Positions 40,772 through 49,133 of a DNA stretch of 64,000 nt are shown here, piece after piece (the first letter of the stretch is position 1; every line of letters begins with the position of its first letter). The notes under the pieces were generated by a model that was not told the origin of the DNA, searched no databases, and was given only the letters and a program-made list of their open reading frames with translations. The DNA is from a virus. A program made the position numbers and the translations under genes. The DNA lies in IMG/VR virus record IMGVR_UViG_3300030012_003189, positions 1 through 64,000 of that record. One strand, given 5' to 3'.

Positions 40772-42214
40772 TTAAAACTTTACATTTATCATTTTTGCTT
40801 TAGGGTTGATTTCCTCTATACTAACCAACTCATATTTTAGCTGCTTGATACCATCAGATTTGTAATCCCACTTACCTTGCTGCATTTCCAAAACATATCT
40901 TCTTTCATTTCTTGCTGTAGTTTCTCCTTTAGCCCACCTATCTTGTCCTTTATTATCTGATATCAATCCTTCATCTTTATGGTGTAGACAAAACATTCTC
41001 CCCTTTCTTCGATGTGGAATTGGTGGTTGTGATAATTTGATTATTTCTTCTCCAGTAGTTATTGTTTCCACTTCACCATCATAACTATTACCACTAATAT
41101 CCTTTGCTTCACCATTTTCAAATTCATAGTGAAGTTTTAAACCATCGGATGGAATATTATTTGTTAATTGTTTTATTTCATCATCTTTTAAATTTCTATC
41201 CCATAACATTACCTTTGCTATATCACCTTTAAAGAATCTACTAGCATCTCTTTCACCAACAGAAGTTGTGTGTCCTAACGTGAATGGCATAGAACCATAC
41301 CTTTTTAACTTACCATCAAAACTAAGTGGTGAATGAGTTCCATGTCCATGTCTTGCATCAGATTCCGTACCATTTAGATAAAAATGTATTTTATTGTTTT
41401 CAGTATCAATTGATAATGTTATCCAACTCCAATAATTTTCATATCGTTTCATCCATTGATATAGAGCTTCTTTTTTATGATTCCATAATAGTGATGTATA
41501 TGCTCTACTGTTATTGTAACTCAATCCCCAATCATATCCTGCTCTCCTAATTATAGGATATTCACAAAATCTTCTATCCCAATCACCAACTAACCATATT
41601 GGAACTTTTTCTTCTTGTTGATTTGCCTTTACCAATACTGAAACTGTATGAGATTTTGATGTGAGGTGTGCAATACCTCTATCTACTGGGATTGTTACCT
41701 TTGAATTAGTACCATTGAATCTTAAAAAGTTTTGTTTACCAATTTCTACTTCTCTCACATTAGCATATCCTTCTAAATAACATCTCCAAAACAAATCATC
41801 ATCTTCCATACCCCAATCCCAATAATCATTTGAATATCCGTTGGTTTTTTCAACTTGTTCTTTGTTAAAAAGTACTGCTCCACCAAAATATTCCTGATAT
41901 TTTAGTTCATAGTTCATTTGTGATATATGAGTTGCTATATGAATAGGTGTTTTTTCAGGAAAAGAATAATCAGTTCCTTCTTCTGGTATCATATCGATAT
42001 CGTGCCAAACGATATAATCACAACCATCTTCGAATGCATGTTTTGCAGCTACATTTTTTGTTGCTCCTCTATTAAATAACTTATCATCTACTTGATGAGC
42101 AAAGTACATACAATAATCTATACCTTTAGACTCCAAATATGCTCCGACTTTTGGCACAAACTCTTTTAAGTGAGCTTCTCTATTTCTATATGGTACACAA
42201 ACTCCTAATTTCAT
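40772..42214 (-). CDS. Beta-1,4-galactosyltransferase-like GT7 with inserted LamG-like domain (A)
   Basis: A 480-residue protein. GT7 N-part: VPYRNREAHLKEF near 8-20, FNRGATKNV (46-54), the metal-binding HDIDMIP (70-76), YFGGAVLFNKEQVEKTNGYS (108-127), WDWGMEDDDLFWRC (131-144). From about 161 to 395 a LamG-like domain intervenes: FLRFNGTNSKVTIPV, ITLSIDTENNKIHFYLNG, FTLGHTTS, FKGDIAKVMLWDRNL. The GT7 fold then resumes with FCLHHKDEG (a metal-ligand His equivalent) and DGIKQLKYELVSIE. In vertebrate B4GALT these two parts are adjacent, so the LamG-like domain is inserted at one point. Likely transfers a hexose from a UDP-sugar; the LamG part may hold the acceptor. ATGA overlap with the gene upstream. 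Confidence 0.8.
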   Translation of the reverse strand: MKLGVCVPYRNREAHLKEFVPKVGAYLESKGIDYCMYFAHQVDDKLFNRGATKNVAAKHAFEDGCDYIVWHDIDMIPEEGTDYSFPEKTPIHIATHISQMNYELKYQEYFGGAVLFNKEQVEKTNGYSNDYWDWGMEDDDLFWRCYLEGYANVREVEIGKQNFLRFNGTNSKVTIPVDRGIAHLTSKSHTVSVLVKANQQEEKVPIWLVGDWDRRFCEYPIIRRAGYDWGLSYNNSRAYTSLLWNHKKEALYQWMKRYENYWSWITLSIDTENNKIHFYLNGTESDARHGHGTHSPLSFDGKLKRYGSMPFTLGHTTSVGERDASRFFKGDIAKVMLWDRNLKDDEIKQLTNNIPSDGLKLHYEFENGEAKDISGNSYDGEVETITTGEEIIKLSQPPIPHRRKGRMFCLHHKDEGLISDNKGQDRWAKGETTARNERRYVLEMQQGKWDYKSDGIKQLKYELVSIEEINPKAKMINVKF

Positions 42215-42369
42215 TTAGATTCTCTAATATCTACTAATAATTGCATTACTTCTTCTAACTTATATTTTGATTCTTGCCCTTCACACAAATCTTGACAACA
42301 TATATCCAAATTTCTGTGAATAAATTGTAACTTTTCATCTATCTCATCCCATTTGTTTTCCAATCCCAT
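42211..42369 (-). CDS. Small acidic helical protein (52 aa)
   Basis: A 52-residue ORF: MGLENKWDEIDEKLQF, then LDICCQDLCEGQESK and EEVMQLLVDIRESK. It is helical and acidic, with Cys at 24, 25 and 29. The start lies 2 bases after the cytidylyltransferase stop and its TGA overlaps the next ATG (ATGA), a perfect operon fit. Function unknown; perhaps an accessory subunit of the GT7 enzyme downstream. Confidence 0.55.
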   Translation of the reverse strand: MGLENKWDEIDEKLQFIHRNLDICCQDLCEGQESKYKLEEVMQLLVDIRESK

Positions 42370-42371
42370 AC

Positions 42372-42848
42372 TTAATCCATTTCTAATTTTCTATCAAAGT
42401 GTTTTGCATCTTTTAATACTTGTGGATTTTGTTTGATTGTTTGCATAGAAATCATATCCTTCATCTTAGTTGTTGACCAACCATGTGCTCGAGTTGTATA
42501 AACAATCTTTGGTGGTAAGTCATCACCAGTAAATGATTTACCAATGTAATCTTCACCTAAGATTCTTATATCAGGTTTAAAAAACTCTATTAAACGTCTT
42601 AGCTCTTTTTCTGTTTGATATACATAAACTTCATCTATATATCTTATAGCCATCAATGTACGATATCTTTCATGTATAGGAATTACAGGTTTATATTTTG
42701 ATTTTCTATGTTCGGATGGGTCTCTATGTAAAAACACTATGAACTTATCACAATGTTCTTTTGCTGCTTCGAATGTGTAAATGTAACCCGGATGAATTAA
42801 ATCAAAATTACCAGCCGTAAATCCTACTATCTGTTTTTGTTTTTTCAT
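42372..42848 (-). CDS. Cytidylyltransferase-family nucleotidyltransferase (TagD/RfaE-C-like)
   Basis: A 158-residue protein with the HxGH-superfamily layout: GFTAGNFDLIHPGYIYTFEA (residues 9-28, the HIGH-like motif being HPGY), a conserved ERYRTLMAIRYIDEVYVY, and WSTTKMKDMI near 124-133 (the RTxGxSTT-like phosphate-binding segment). Family members make CDP-glycerol, CDP-ethanolamine or ADP-heptose. This activates a small alcohol or sugar phosphate for transfer. It sits between the two GT7-LamG genes and overlaps the upstream one by 4 bases. Confidence 0.8.
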   Translation of the reverse strand: MKKQKQIVGFTAGNFDLIHPGYIYTFEAAKEHCDKFIVFLHRDPSEHRKSKYKPVIPIHERYRTLMAIRYIDEVYVYQTEKELRRLIEFFKPDIRILGEDYIGKSFTGDDLPPKIVYTTRAHGWSTTKMKDMISMQTIKQNPQVLKDAKHFDRKLEMD

Positions 42849-44290
42849 AATTCTACTGTTATATAGTTAACTTTCTGATTTCCATAATCAGTACCAAATG
42901 TTAATTTGTTATCACTTATAGTTTTGAATTTTAATGAATCTATTCCATCCCTTCTCCAATTAGTTTTACCTTTTAGCACTTTATTATAAAATCTAAGTTG
43001 GTTTTTACGAGTTTCTGTATAAATCCATTTGTTTTCATAGAATCCATTATCGTCGTGATGTAACAATTCAAATTTAGAGTTTCTTCGCCACGGAATTGTT
43101 ATCTCTTGATAATCTTCAATATGTGGAGTTGATATTCTATTACAATGGTGTATTTTACCATTTGAACCATTACCAGTAAGTTCAATTAGTTTGTGATATG
43201 TAGATGCTTTAGCATCATATGCACATTCTAAACAATGTGGTGTGGTGTATCCATCAAATCCTTCGGTTACACCAATACCTAAGTTATTATATATGGATTC
43301 TACTTGACCCGGCTCTAATGAATGATTCCAAATTGCTACTTGATTTATTAAACCATTAAAAAACCTTCTTCCATTTTGTGAGTTTGGACCAGGCCTACCT
43401 AAGTAAAAATACTTTTGATTGTGGTATGGTAGCAATCTACCTTCAAATGTAGCTTCATCAATTAACTCACCATCTTGATATAGTTTTACAAACTTATTAT
43501 ACTGGTCTACAACTACCATAAGTGTAGTTCTTCTTTCTGTACCGATTGTTGATTTTAAACTTATACATTCTTTTTTAGATGTAAATGTTTCAAACTTAAA
43601 TCGTTTAAATGAATTAAATGTAAATCCAGTATCAAAACCAGGTACTGATAAAATAGAATATTCATCTACTTCTAAATTTTCACTTAAATCCATTTTGTAT
43701 GGTTCGCATTCTAACAACATAGTGTAATTATCCAAACCAAATTTCATCGGTATTTTAACTTCACTATCATATCCATTGAATTCTAAACCAGCGGTGTTCC
43801 AAGTTTTAATTGGTTGGTGTTTTAAATTTAAATCAAAAAAGTTTTCTTTACATCTGAATAGTAAATCATCATCTTCATATCCCCATCCCCAATATTCATT
43901 TGAGTACCCATTTACTTTGTAGTAATCCATTATAGGAAACAAAGTAACTCCTCCGAAATATGAATCGAAGATAATTCTTTTTTCTCCTACCTTAGATACA
44001 AAGTTTGTAGCAAGGTGAGTTGGTCTGTTTACATATGAATAATCAACATCCATAGGTAACATATCCACATCATGCAGAGCTACATAGGTACATTTTAACT
44101 TTTTTGCTCTTTCTACACCAATGTTAAGTAACTTACCTCTATTGAAAGGTTTATCATCAGCTTGCTCTACCACAATAATCTCATATGGTATCTTCTGCTT
44201 TTTAAGATGATTTGATATAGAAGGAATAAATTGGTTAAGATGTTCTCTACGATTTCTGTAAGGAACAACTATACCAATTTTATTTTTCAT
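42845..44290 (-). CDS. Beta-1,4-galactosyltransferase-like GT7 with inserted LamG-like domain (B)
   Basis: A 481-residue paralogue with the same architecture as 40772-42214. GT7 motifs: VPYRNRREHL (9-18), FNRGKLLNIG (49-58), HDVDMLP (73-79), YFGGVTLF (111-118), NEYWGWGYEDDDLLFRC (131-147). Insert (about 165-395): LEFNGYDSEVKIPM, VKLYQDGELIDEATF, FYLGRPGPNSQNGRRFFNGL, INQVAIWNHSLEPGQVESIY. The GT7 C-part resumes with FELLHHDDNG and DGIDSLKFKTI. The closer match of WGWGYEDDD and FNRGKLLN to the B4GALT family makes this the more canonical copy. It overlaps the gene upstream by 11 bases. Confidence 0.82.
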   Translation of the reverse strand: MKNKIGIVVPYRNRREHLNQFIPSISNHLKKQKIPYEIIVVEQADDKPFNRGKLLNIGVERAKKLKCTYVALHDVDMLPMDVDYSYVNRPTHLATNFVSKVGEKRIIFDSYFGGVTLFPIMDYYKVNGYSNEYWGWGYEDDDLLFRCKENFFDLNLKHQPIKTWNTAGLEFNGYDSEVKIPMKFGLDNYTMLLECEPYKMDLSENLEVDEYSILSVPGFDTGFTFNSFKRFKFETFTSKKECISLKSTIGTERRTTLMVVVDQYNKFVKLYQDGELIDEATFEGRLLPYHNQKYFYLGRPGPNSQNGRRFFNGLINQVAIWNHSLEPGQVESIYNNLGIGVTEGFDGYTTPHCLECAYDAKASTYHKLIELTGNGSNGKIHHCNRISTPHIEDYQEITIPWRRNSKFELLHHDDNGFYENKWIYTETRKNQLRFYNKVLKGKTNWRRDGIDSLKFKTISDNKLTFGTDYGNQKVNYITVEL

Positions 44291-44504
44291 TATCTATATA
44301 CTTGTCTTTCCAAAGTGATAAGTACCATTCCATTCTTGGTCCCCATTCTTCTTTATCGATTTCTTCAAACCATAAAGTAAGTGCATCTACTGAATTAGCT
44401 ATCTTTTCTAATGCTTTTACTTTTCTCTCCTCTAATAAAGGGTCAAAACCTCCACCATTAGCTGAGATACTTGCTTCTTCTACTTTTGCTGCTTTCTTTG
44501 CCAT
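44280..44504 (-). CDS. Small acidic protein, unknown function
   Basis: A 74-residue protein: MAKKAAKVEEASISANGG, then FDPLLEERKVKALEKIANSV and WFEEIDKEEWGPRMEWYLSL. Helical, with several Trp near the C-terminus. Not recognised. Five bases after the upstream stop and overlapping the GT7 gene by 11 bases. Possibly an accessory protein for the glycosyltransferases. Confidence 0.5.
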   Translation of the reverse strand: MAKKAAKVEEASISANGGGFDPLLEERKVKALEKIANSVDALTLWFEEIDKEEWGPRMEWYLSLWKDKYIDNEK

Positions 44505-44509
44505 AATTT

Positions 44510-45370
44510 TTAAATTTTTAATATTCCTTTTGTTAGTCTATTCCAATATTGATAATCCCAATGTTCGTTTTCAATAGGAATTTGTCTTTCCAATCCAAAC
44601 TTTACATTATCGATATCTATTTTCCAATCATTATCTTTGATTGCGTTATACATCTTTTTGTATTCTTCCCAAAAAGTGTAATCTTCTTCTGTTTCTGAAA
44701 CTTCTTTTAATCTTTCTAAAACAGTTGAATCCCATTTGAAGTGATGAACTTGTACAAATCCTTCACCTCTACCAGGTGGGTATCTTAAAGAGTGATTAAC
44801 ACCTTCTTCTCCCCACACATCCTTTCCATCAATATGTGCGTAATGCTGTCCGTTTGTTATTTGAATCTTTCCTTTCATTACACACACTTTATTTGGACAA
44901 GCTCCACTAAGTGGATACCTAAAAAAACCACTATATGGAAACGCTTCCCATATATTAGTTTCGCTATCTACAATGGGAAAACTCCCATCCTCTCCAATCC
45001 TATCCAAGAATCCACCTGTGATAAACTCCCATCCTTTTACTTCACATTCATCAATCATTTCTTCAATTGGCTTTGGATAAATCTGAATCTCATCATCATC
45101 TGATACAATCCACCAATCGTTTGGTTTAGTCATCTTTACTTCATTATAAAGTTCAGTTACCTTTTCCCAATGAAACTTTGGTTCAGTTACTACTTTGTAA
45201 GGAGTCAATCCCAAGTTTTCAATTTCCTCTAATATCCCATCGTTCTCATCTTGTCGATAAACTACGATAAAGATATTTTTTTCATCCACAAATTGCTGAT
45301 AGTATTTCAACATATGTGGTAACATAGTGATGTTATGCCCAACTACTGTTACTAAGTTTAAACCCTGCAT
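44510..45370 (-). CDS. GT-A glycosyltransferase-like protein
   Basis: I place the start at the ATG 45370 (MQGLNLVTVVGHN, 286 residues); the frame stays open upstream to 45448 but that would overlap the methyltransferase gene by 91 bases. Motifs: VVGHNITMLPHMLKYYQQ, IFIVVYRQDENDGI, DWWIVSDDDEIQIYP (a DDD/DxD metal motif), WEFITGGFLDRIGED, HHFKWDSTVLERL. This follows GT2/GT92-like proteins that begin with a V-x-N-E strand and carry a DDDE metal site. Donor and acceptor unknown. It overlaps the upstream gene by 13 bases. Confidence 0.6.
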   Translation of the reverse strand: MQGLNLVTVVGHNITMLPHMLKYYQQFVDEKNIFIVVYRQDENDGILEEIENLGLTPYKVVTEPKFHWEKVTELYNEVKMTKPNDWWIVSDDDEIQIYPKPIEEMIDECEVKGWEFITGGFLDRIGEDGSFPIVDSETNIWEAFPYSGFFRYPLSGACPNKVCVMKGKIQITNGQHYAHIDGKDVWGEEGVNHSLRYPPGRGEGFVQVHHFKWDSTVLERLKEVSETEEDYTFWEEYKKMYNAIKDNDWKIDIDNVKFGLERQIPIENEHWDYQYWNRLTKGILKI

Positions 45371-46137
45371 CTTTGTATCAGTGTCAACCCAGTTGTAGAT
45401 GGTTTTTCTTTCATCACCCCGTTGTTGAAGAAATTGAAAAGTTCCCATTCGTTACTTTCTTTTAGTTCTTTTATGAGTTTATTAGGTCCATCAAATGGAG
45501 CATGATGGTTTTTTTCTTTTACATCTTCCGTTATGATGAGTTCTTTTTCAAAAGATTCATCTGTATCGTGGATTGAAATTACACCATAATCCGATAAGAT
45601 ACTTGAGTAAAGAGTAAAATCATTTTTAACATCATCATACGAGTGACCCGCATCTATGTGTAGGTAATCTATCTTTATATCTTCCTTAACAAAGAAGTTA
45701 TAAAATGCGTTTTCGGTGGTATCTAAGATAACTCTACAATCAAAGTTTTTCCTAAAGAATGAACGTTTATCCGTCCAATCAGTAAACCCTCCTACTCCGT
45801 TATCTGCATCAACTACGAATGTAGTACCACAATCACCCCACTCCATCTGTTTTAGACCTGTAAATATTTTTTGGTCATGCAAATCTATTCTCGCTTGTGT
45901 CATTATACGAGGAATAAATCCACCACCACTTCCTAAACATACACATACCTTTGCTCTCATCATTTGTATGGTAGAATATATAATCATACCATCACCTAAA
46001 TGTAAATCGGTTGCTCCATGTGTCCATCTATATGGAACAGGTGCAATATCAGTAAAAGGTTTACCATTAGTATCCCTCTTTTTGACTTGATTGTTTGATA
46101 TGTATTTTTCTATTAAACCTAAATTAAGTAAAGACAT
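45358..46137 (-). CDS. Class I SAM methyltransferase (Methyltransf_24-like)
   Basis: A 259-residue protein with a Rossmann methyltransferase pattern: VCVCLGSGGGFIPRIM (motif I), DCRVILDTTENAF, IDYLHIDAGHSYDDVKNDF and LSDYGVISIHDTD. The last two segments (YLHIDAGHSYDxVxxDF...IxxHDTD) are typical of methyltransferases that modify sugars in surface polysaccharide clusters. It is the first gene of its unit: preceded by a TATATTTATATA box and a 57-base gap. Confidence 0.7.
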   Translation of the reverse strand: MSLLNLGLIEKYISNNQVKKRDTNGKPFTDIAPVPYRWTHGATDLHLGDGMIIYSTIQMMRAKVCVCLGSGGGFIPRIMTQARIDLHDQKIFTGLKQMEWGDCGTTFVVDADNGVGGFTDWTDKRSFFRKNFDCRVILDTTENAFYNFFVKEDIKIDYLHIDAGHSYDDVKNDFTLYSSILSDYGVISIHDTDESFEKELIITEDVKEKNHHAPFDGPNKLIKELKESNEWELFNFFNNGVMKEKPSTTGLTLIQRCRV

Positions 46138-46158
46138 TTGGTTTAGATTATGGTGTTG

Positions 46159-46170
46159 TATATAAATATA
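46159..46170 (-). promoter_or_regulatory. Putative late promoter box (TATATTTATATA)
   Basis: The coding strand reads TATATTTATATA, 21 bases before the ATG at 46137. It would drive the main glycan cluster (46137 to about 27711), where no other such box was seen. Confidence 0.55.
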
Positions 46171-46194
46171 TAAAAATATAGAAAACGATAAAAA

Positions 46195-47181
46195 TTAGAA
46201 TAGTTTTTTTACCTTATCTCGCCATGCCCATTTGTTGTGGTACTTCATCATCCATTCAGATAATCTTATCCAATTATCTAATTGCTCTTCATAAGAATCT
46301 CTACATATGATTTCTACCATAGAATCAAACTCTTCTTTTGATGATGCTCTATATTTGTAATCTACATCTCCCCAATCGGAATGTAGTATTGGAAGTTTTC
46401 CGTAATCAACGGCTTGGAAGATTGAATATCCAAATGGTTCATTTGTATGACAGGAATGTGAAATACTCCAATCCTTTTTCATAAATGAATCTAAAATCTG
46501 AATATCCCATTGGTAAAATTTAATATCACTAAAATTATATTGGTTAGTTTCTACTATGTTTTTCCAATCATATTTACTACTTAAAACAAATCCTCTATGA
46601 TTATCCATATAGTGAATATTTTTACGAGATTCAATACGAGAAGTAAATCCAATTTTAGAATCTGTTAATCTTTGTAGTAAAAAATCTTTTTTAAATTCAT
46701 AAAAGTTTGGAATTGTTATAGTATTATTAGGATAATCTGTAAATAATTGTGAATCTGTTAGTCCAATCCAAATTCTTTGTTTACAATACTTCATTAAATC
46801 ATCAATTGCTTCGGTATCTATATTAGTTTGGAATTGTTTTGTAGAATCACCATACTTTAACATATCGGGTAAATATGCATGTACAAATATATTAGTCCAT
46901 TTATCTTTATACTTCCAAAGATGTTCTCTTTTGTGATAATTCGCATGTAAAAAATGGATTTCTTCACAATCTTCTAAAAGTTGTTCTGATTTTTTAGGAT
47001 TATCGTAATGAAAATGATAATTTGTTAAAGATGTTTCAAATCCAACAGGTTTTCTACCATCTACAAATATAAAATAATCATCTGATAGTTCAGGTAGTAC
47101 TAAGTTAATAAAATGATTTGTCCATAAATCAGCTCCACCTTGTATGATATTTCCAAAACCAGTTGTTACTAATAGTTTCAT
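46195..47181 (-). CDS. GT-B glycosyltransferase-like protein
   Basis: A 328-residue protein. N-terminus MKLLVTTGFGNIIQGGADLW suits a GT-B acceptor-domain loop; IGFTSRIESRKNIHYM near 180 is the linker-type phosphate segment (GxxSRxxxxKN) and EPFGYSIFQAVDYGKLPILH near 270 is the GT4-type E-x7-E donor site, here with Glu followed by Gln. Likely retaining glycosyltransferase. It follows the fibre genes by 11 bases, so it may modify fibres made from the same transcript. Confidence 0.65.
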   Translation of the reverse strand: MKLLVTTGFGNIIQGGADLWTNHFINLVLPELSDDYFIFVDGRKPVGFETSLTNYHFHYDNPKKSEQLLEDCEEIHFLHANYHKREHLWKYKDKWTNIFVHAYLPDMLKYGDSTKQFQTNIDTEAIDDLMKYCKQRIWIGLTDSQLFTDYPNNTITIPNFYEFKKDFLLQRLTDSKIGFTSRIESRKNIHYMDNHRGFVLSSKYDWKNIVETNQYNFSDIKFYQWDIQILDSFMKKDWSISHSCHTNEPFGYSIFQAVDYGKLPILHSDWGDVDYKYRASSKEEFDSMVEIICRDSYEEQLDNWIRLSEWMMKYHNKWAWRDKVKKLF

Positions 47182-47192
47182 AAAGTATTATT

Positions 47193-49133
47193 TTATGGTT
47201 CAGGTGGTCCGCCAGGATCCCCACCATCATCCCCACTACCAATTAAATTAATTCTGAGTTCATCAGTTCCAGATGAATTTGGGAAAGTGAATGTTAAAAT
47301 TACTAATCTTGTTGAACCATGCTGTGCTTCAGTTTTTGAATTAAAGAAAAATTGAGTTTGTGCATTTGATGTAGGAGTACTGGTGGTTGTACTTAAACCA
47401 GTTAATGTTTGTGAACCTGCACCATTACCAGATGAATCAAAATTTGTACTTAAAGCTCCATAAGTCGTTGAGTTGGCACTTACTGAATATGTTGTAGCAT
47501 AATTCGTTTGAACTGCTATTGGGAAATATGTAGGTGAGTAATGATATGGATTATTAGCTATTTGTGTAATGTTTCTACTTACCAATACTAAAGAGCCAAA
47601 TGAACCAGACCATGCACCACTTAAATTTGTAAAGATTCCAGAATCAACTGGTCTAGGTTGTTGTGAAATATTGAATTGTAAATGTTCACTTGTACCAGCA
47701 GTAGTAGAACCTATATCAAATGTACCAAATTTCTTAGCTCCAGTATTCCCAGCCGCAAATATACTGAAATTTTCGTTACCAGTGCCAGTTTTTGGATTGT
47801 TGTTAAGATTACTAAAGTTTGAACCTTCGTAGAATGTAAATTGACTACCTGTTATAGATGCGTTCCAAGCTAAGTTTGATGTTAAATCAATTGTATTATC
47901 ACCTGATGATAAACTACCACTATGAGTAAATACCATTTCATCACCACTACCTGGAGATGGATTGGATGTGAATGTAACTTGACCTGATTGTTCTAAACCT
48001 ACAGTATCATTTGCACCAGCATCAGTTGTAACTGATACTACTGCTAATCGTTTTGAAACACTACTATTTGAAGCCGTAGGGAATGCATATATAACATCAT
48101 CGCCTGATAAACCACTTATTGAAAAACTAGCTCCACTACCATCTGAATTAGTTGATATCTCAAATTCTAAATCAACCATACCAGGATTATCATCTGAATC
48201 TGCTTGTACAACAGCTGCTGACCAACCAACACTTTCTGCATTCACATCTATTGAAATTGATTTTCTAACACTTGTACCTGATTGATTAGATGTCCATTGT
48301 AACGGGTCTGTTCCAACACCTTCTCCACTAAGTGATACTGTTTCATTTGGTTGTTGAGTAAATGTTTTTGTACCAGTTACAGTACCACCAACATTTCCAT
48401 ATTGTCCTCCACTACCATCTAAATTAGTAGAAGGTACACCCAAAGTAAAATTAACTGTTTGAGATGTTGCAACTCCAACTGTACCGAATGATGTTGGTGT
48501 AAAGAAAACTTGCCCCGCACTTGGTGAAGCATTTGATGTTTGTGAAAATGTTGTTGTGTTTGATATTGCTCCTATACCTGTATTACTATCATTTCCTGGT
48601 GTAATTGTTACAACACCTGTATTTGGATTAATATTTGCTATCCCACCAGTCCAATCATCATATTCTAATTGATATGCACCTTGCGTAGAAGTAACTGTAC
48701 CACTAATTGTTGAACCTGCATTAGTATATGTTACCCCAGTTGCACTTTCAGCTGGACAAGTAAATGAAACATTAGCAGTTCTTGTAGTGTTAGTTAAAAC
48801 TGCGCTAAATGGTGAACTCACATAACTAACAGTTAATGAAGGTACAGGAGATGAACCTCCCGTTGCAACAGGATTAGATGTAATACTTCCGTTTTGTGTG
48901 TTTACAGAAAATCCAGTAATACCAAAATCTTCGAATGTGGCGGTTGCACTTGAACCAACTGAATCTCCATATAATTCACCCAAACTAAGTCCCGCTACTG
49001 AATCATCGTAATTGGGAGCACTTAACTCAAAAGAAGTTGCTATGTCTTGAAATGAAAGTTTAGCAGTAGCTGAGTTAGACAACTCCTCATTTATCATTGA
49101 CATTGATATCGGACCTGATGCTGGTAATGCCAT
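47193..49133 (-). CDS. Tail adhesin with BACON/Ig-like repeats
   Basis: A 646-residue Ser/Thr/Gly/Asn-rich protein. The start MALPASGPISMSMINEEL is a common opening of phage tail tip proteins. Several ~90-residue beta repeats follow, with FSQTSN, FTQQPNE, LEQSGQVTFTSNP and FNISQQPRP marking repeat ends, and DNTIDLTSNLAWNASITG as a BACON-like core. It ends in a Gly/Pro/Asp-rich tail (GDPGGPPEP). BACON domains are typical of Bacteroidota and their phages, so it likely binds host surface sugars. It overlaps the S74 fibre gene by 1 base. Confidence 0.65.
   Translation of the reverse strand: MALPASGPISMSMINEELSNSATAKLSFQDIATSFELSAPNYDDSVAGLSLGELYGDSVGSSATATFEDFGITGFSVNTQNGSITSNPVATGGSSPVPSLTVSYVSSPFSAVLTNTTRTANVSFTCPAESATGVTYTNAGSTISGTVTSTQGAYQLEYDDWTGGIANINPNTGVVTITPGNDSNTGIGAISNTTTFSQTSNASPSAGQVFFTPTSFGTVGVATSQTVNFTLGVPSTNLDGSGGQYGNVGGTVTGTKTFTQQPNETVSLSGEGVGTDPLQWTSNQSGTSVRKSISIDVNAESVGWSAAVVQADSDDNPGMVDLEFEISTNSDGSGASFSISGLSGDDVIYAFPTASNSSVSKRLAVVSVTTDAGANDTVGLEQSGQVTFTSNPSPGSGDEMVFTHSGSLSSGDNTIDLTSNLAWNASITGSQFTFYEGSNFSNLNNNPKTGTGNENFSIFAAGNTGAKKFGTFDIGSTTAGTSEHLQFNISQQPRPVDSGIFTNLSGAWSGSFGSLVLVSRNITQIANNPYHYSPTYFPIAVQTNYATTYSVSANSTTYGALSTNFDSSGNGAGSQTLTGLSTTTSTPTSNAQTQFFFNSKTEAQHGSTRLVILTFTFPNSSGTDELRINLIGSGDDGGDPGGPPEP

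Noticed and set aside
45371-45448. Longer N-terminus for the GT-A-like protein (start at 45448)
   Set aside because: Would overlap the methyltransferase gene by 91 bases; the ATG at 45370 gives a normal 13-base overlap.
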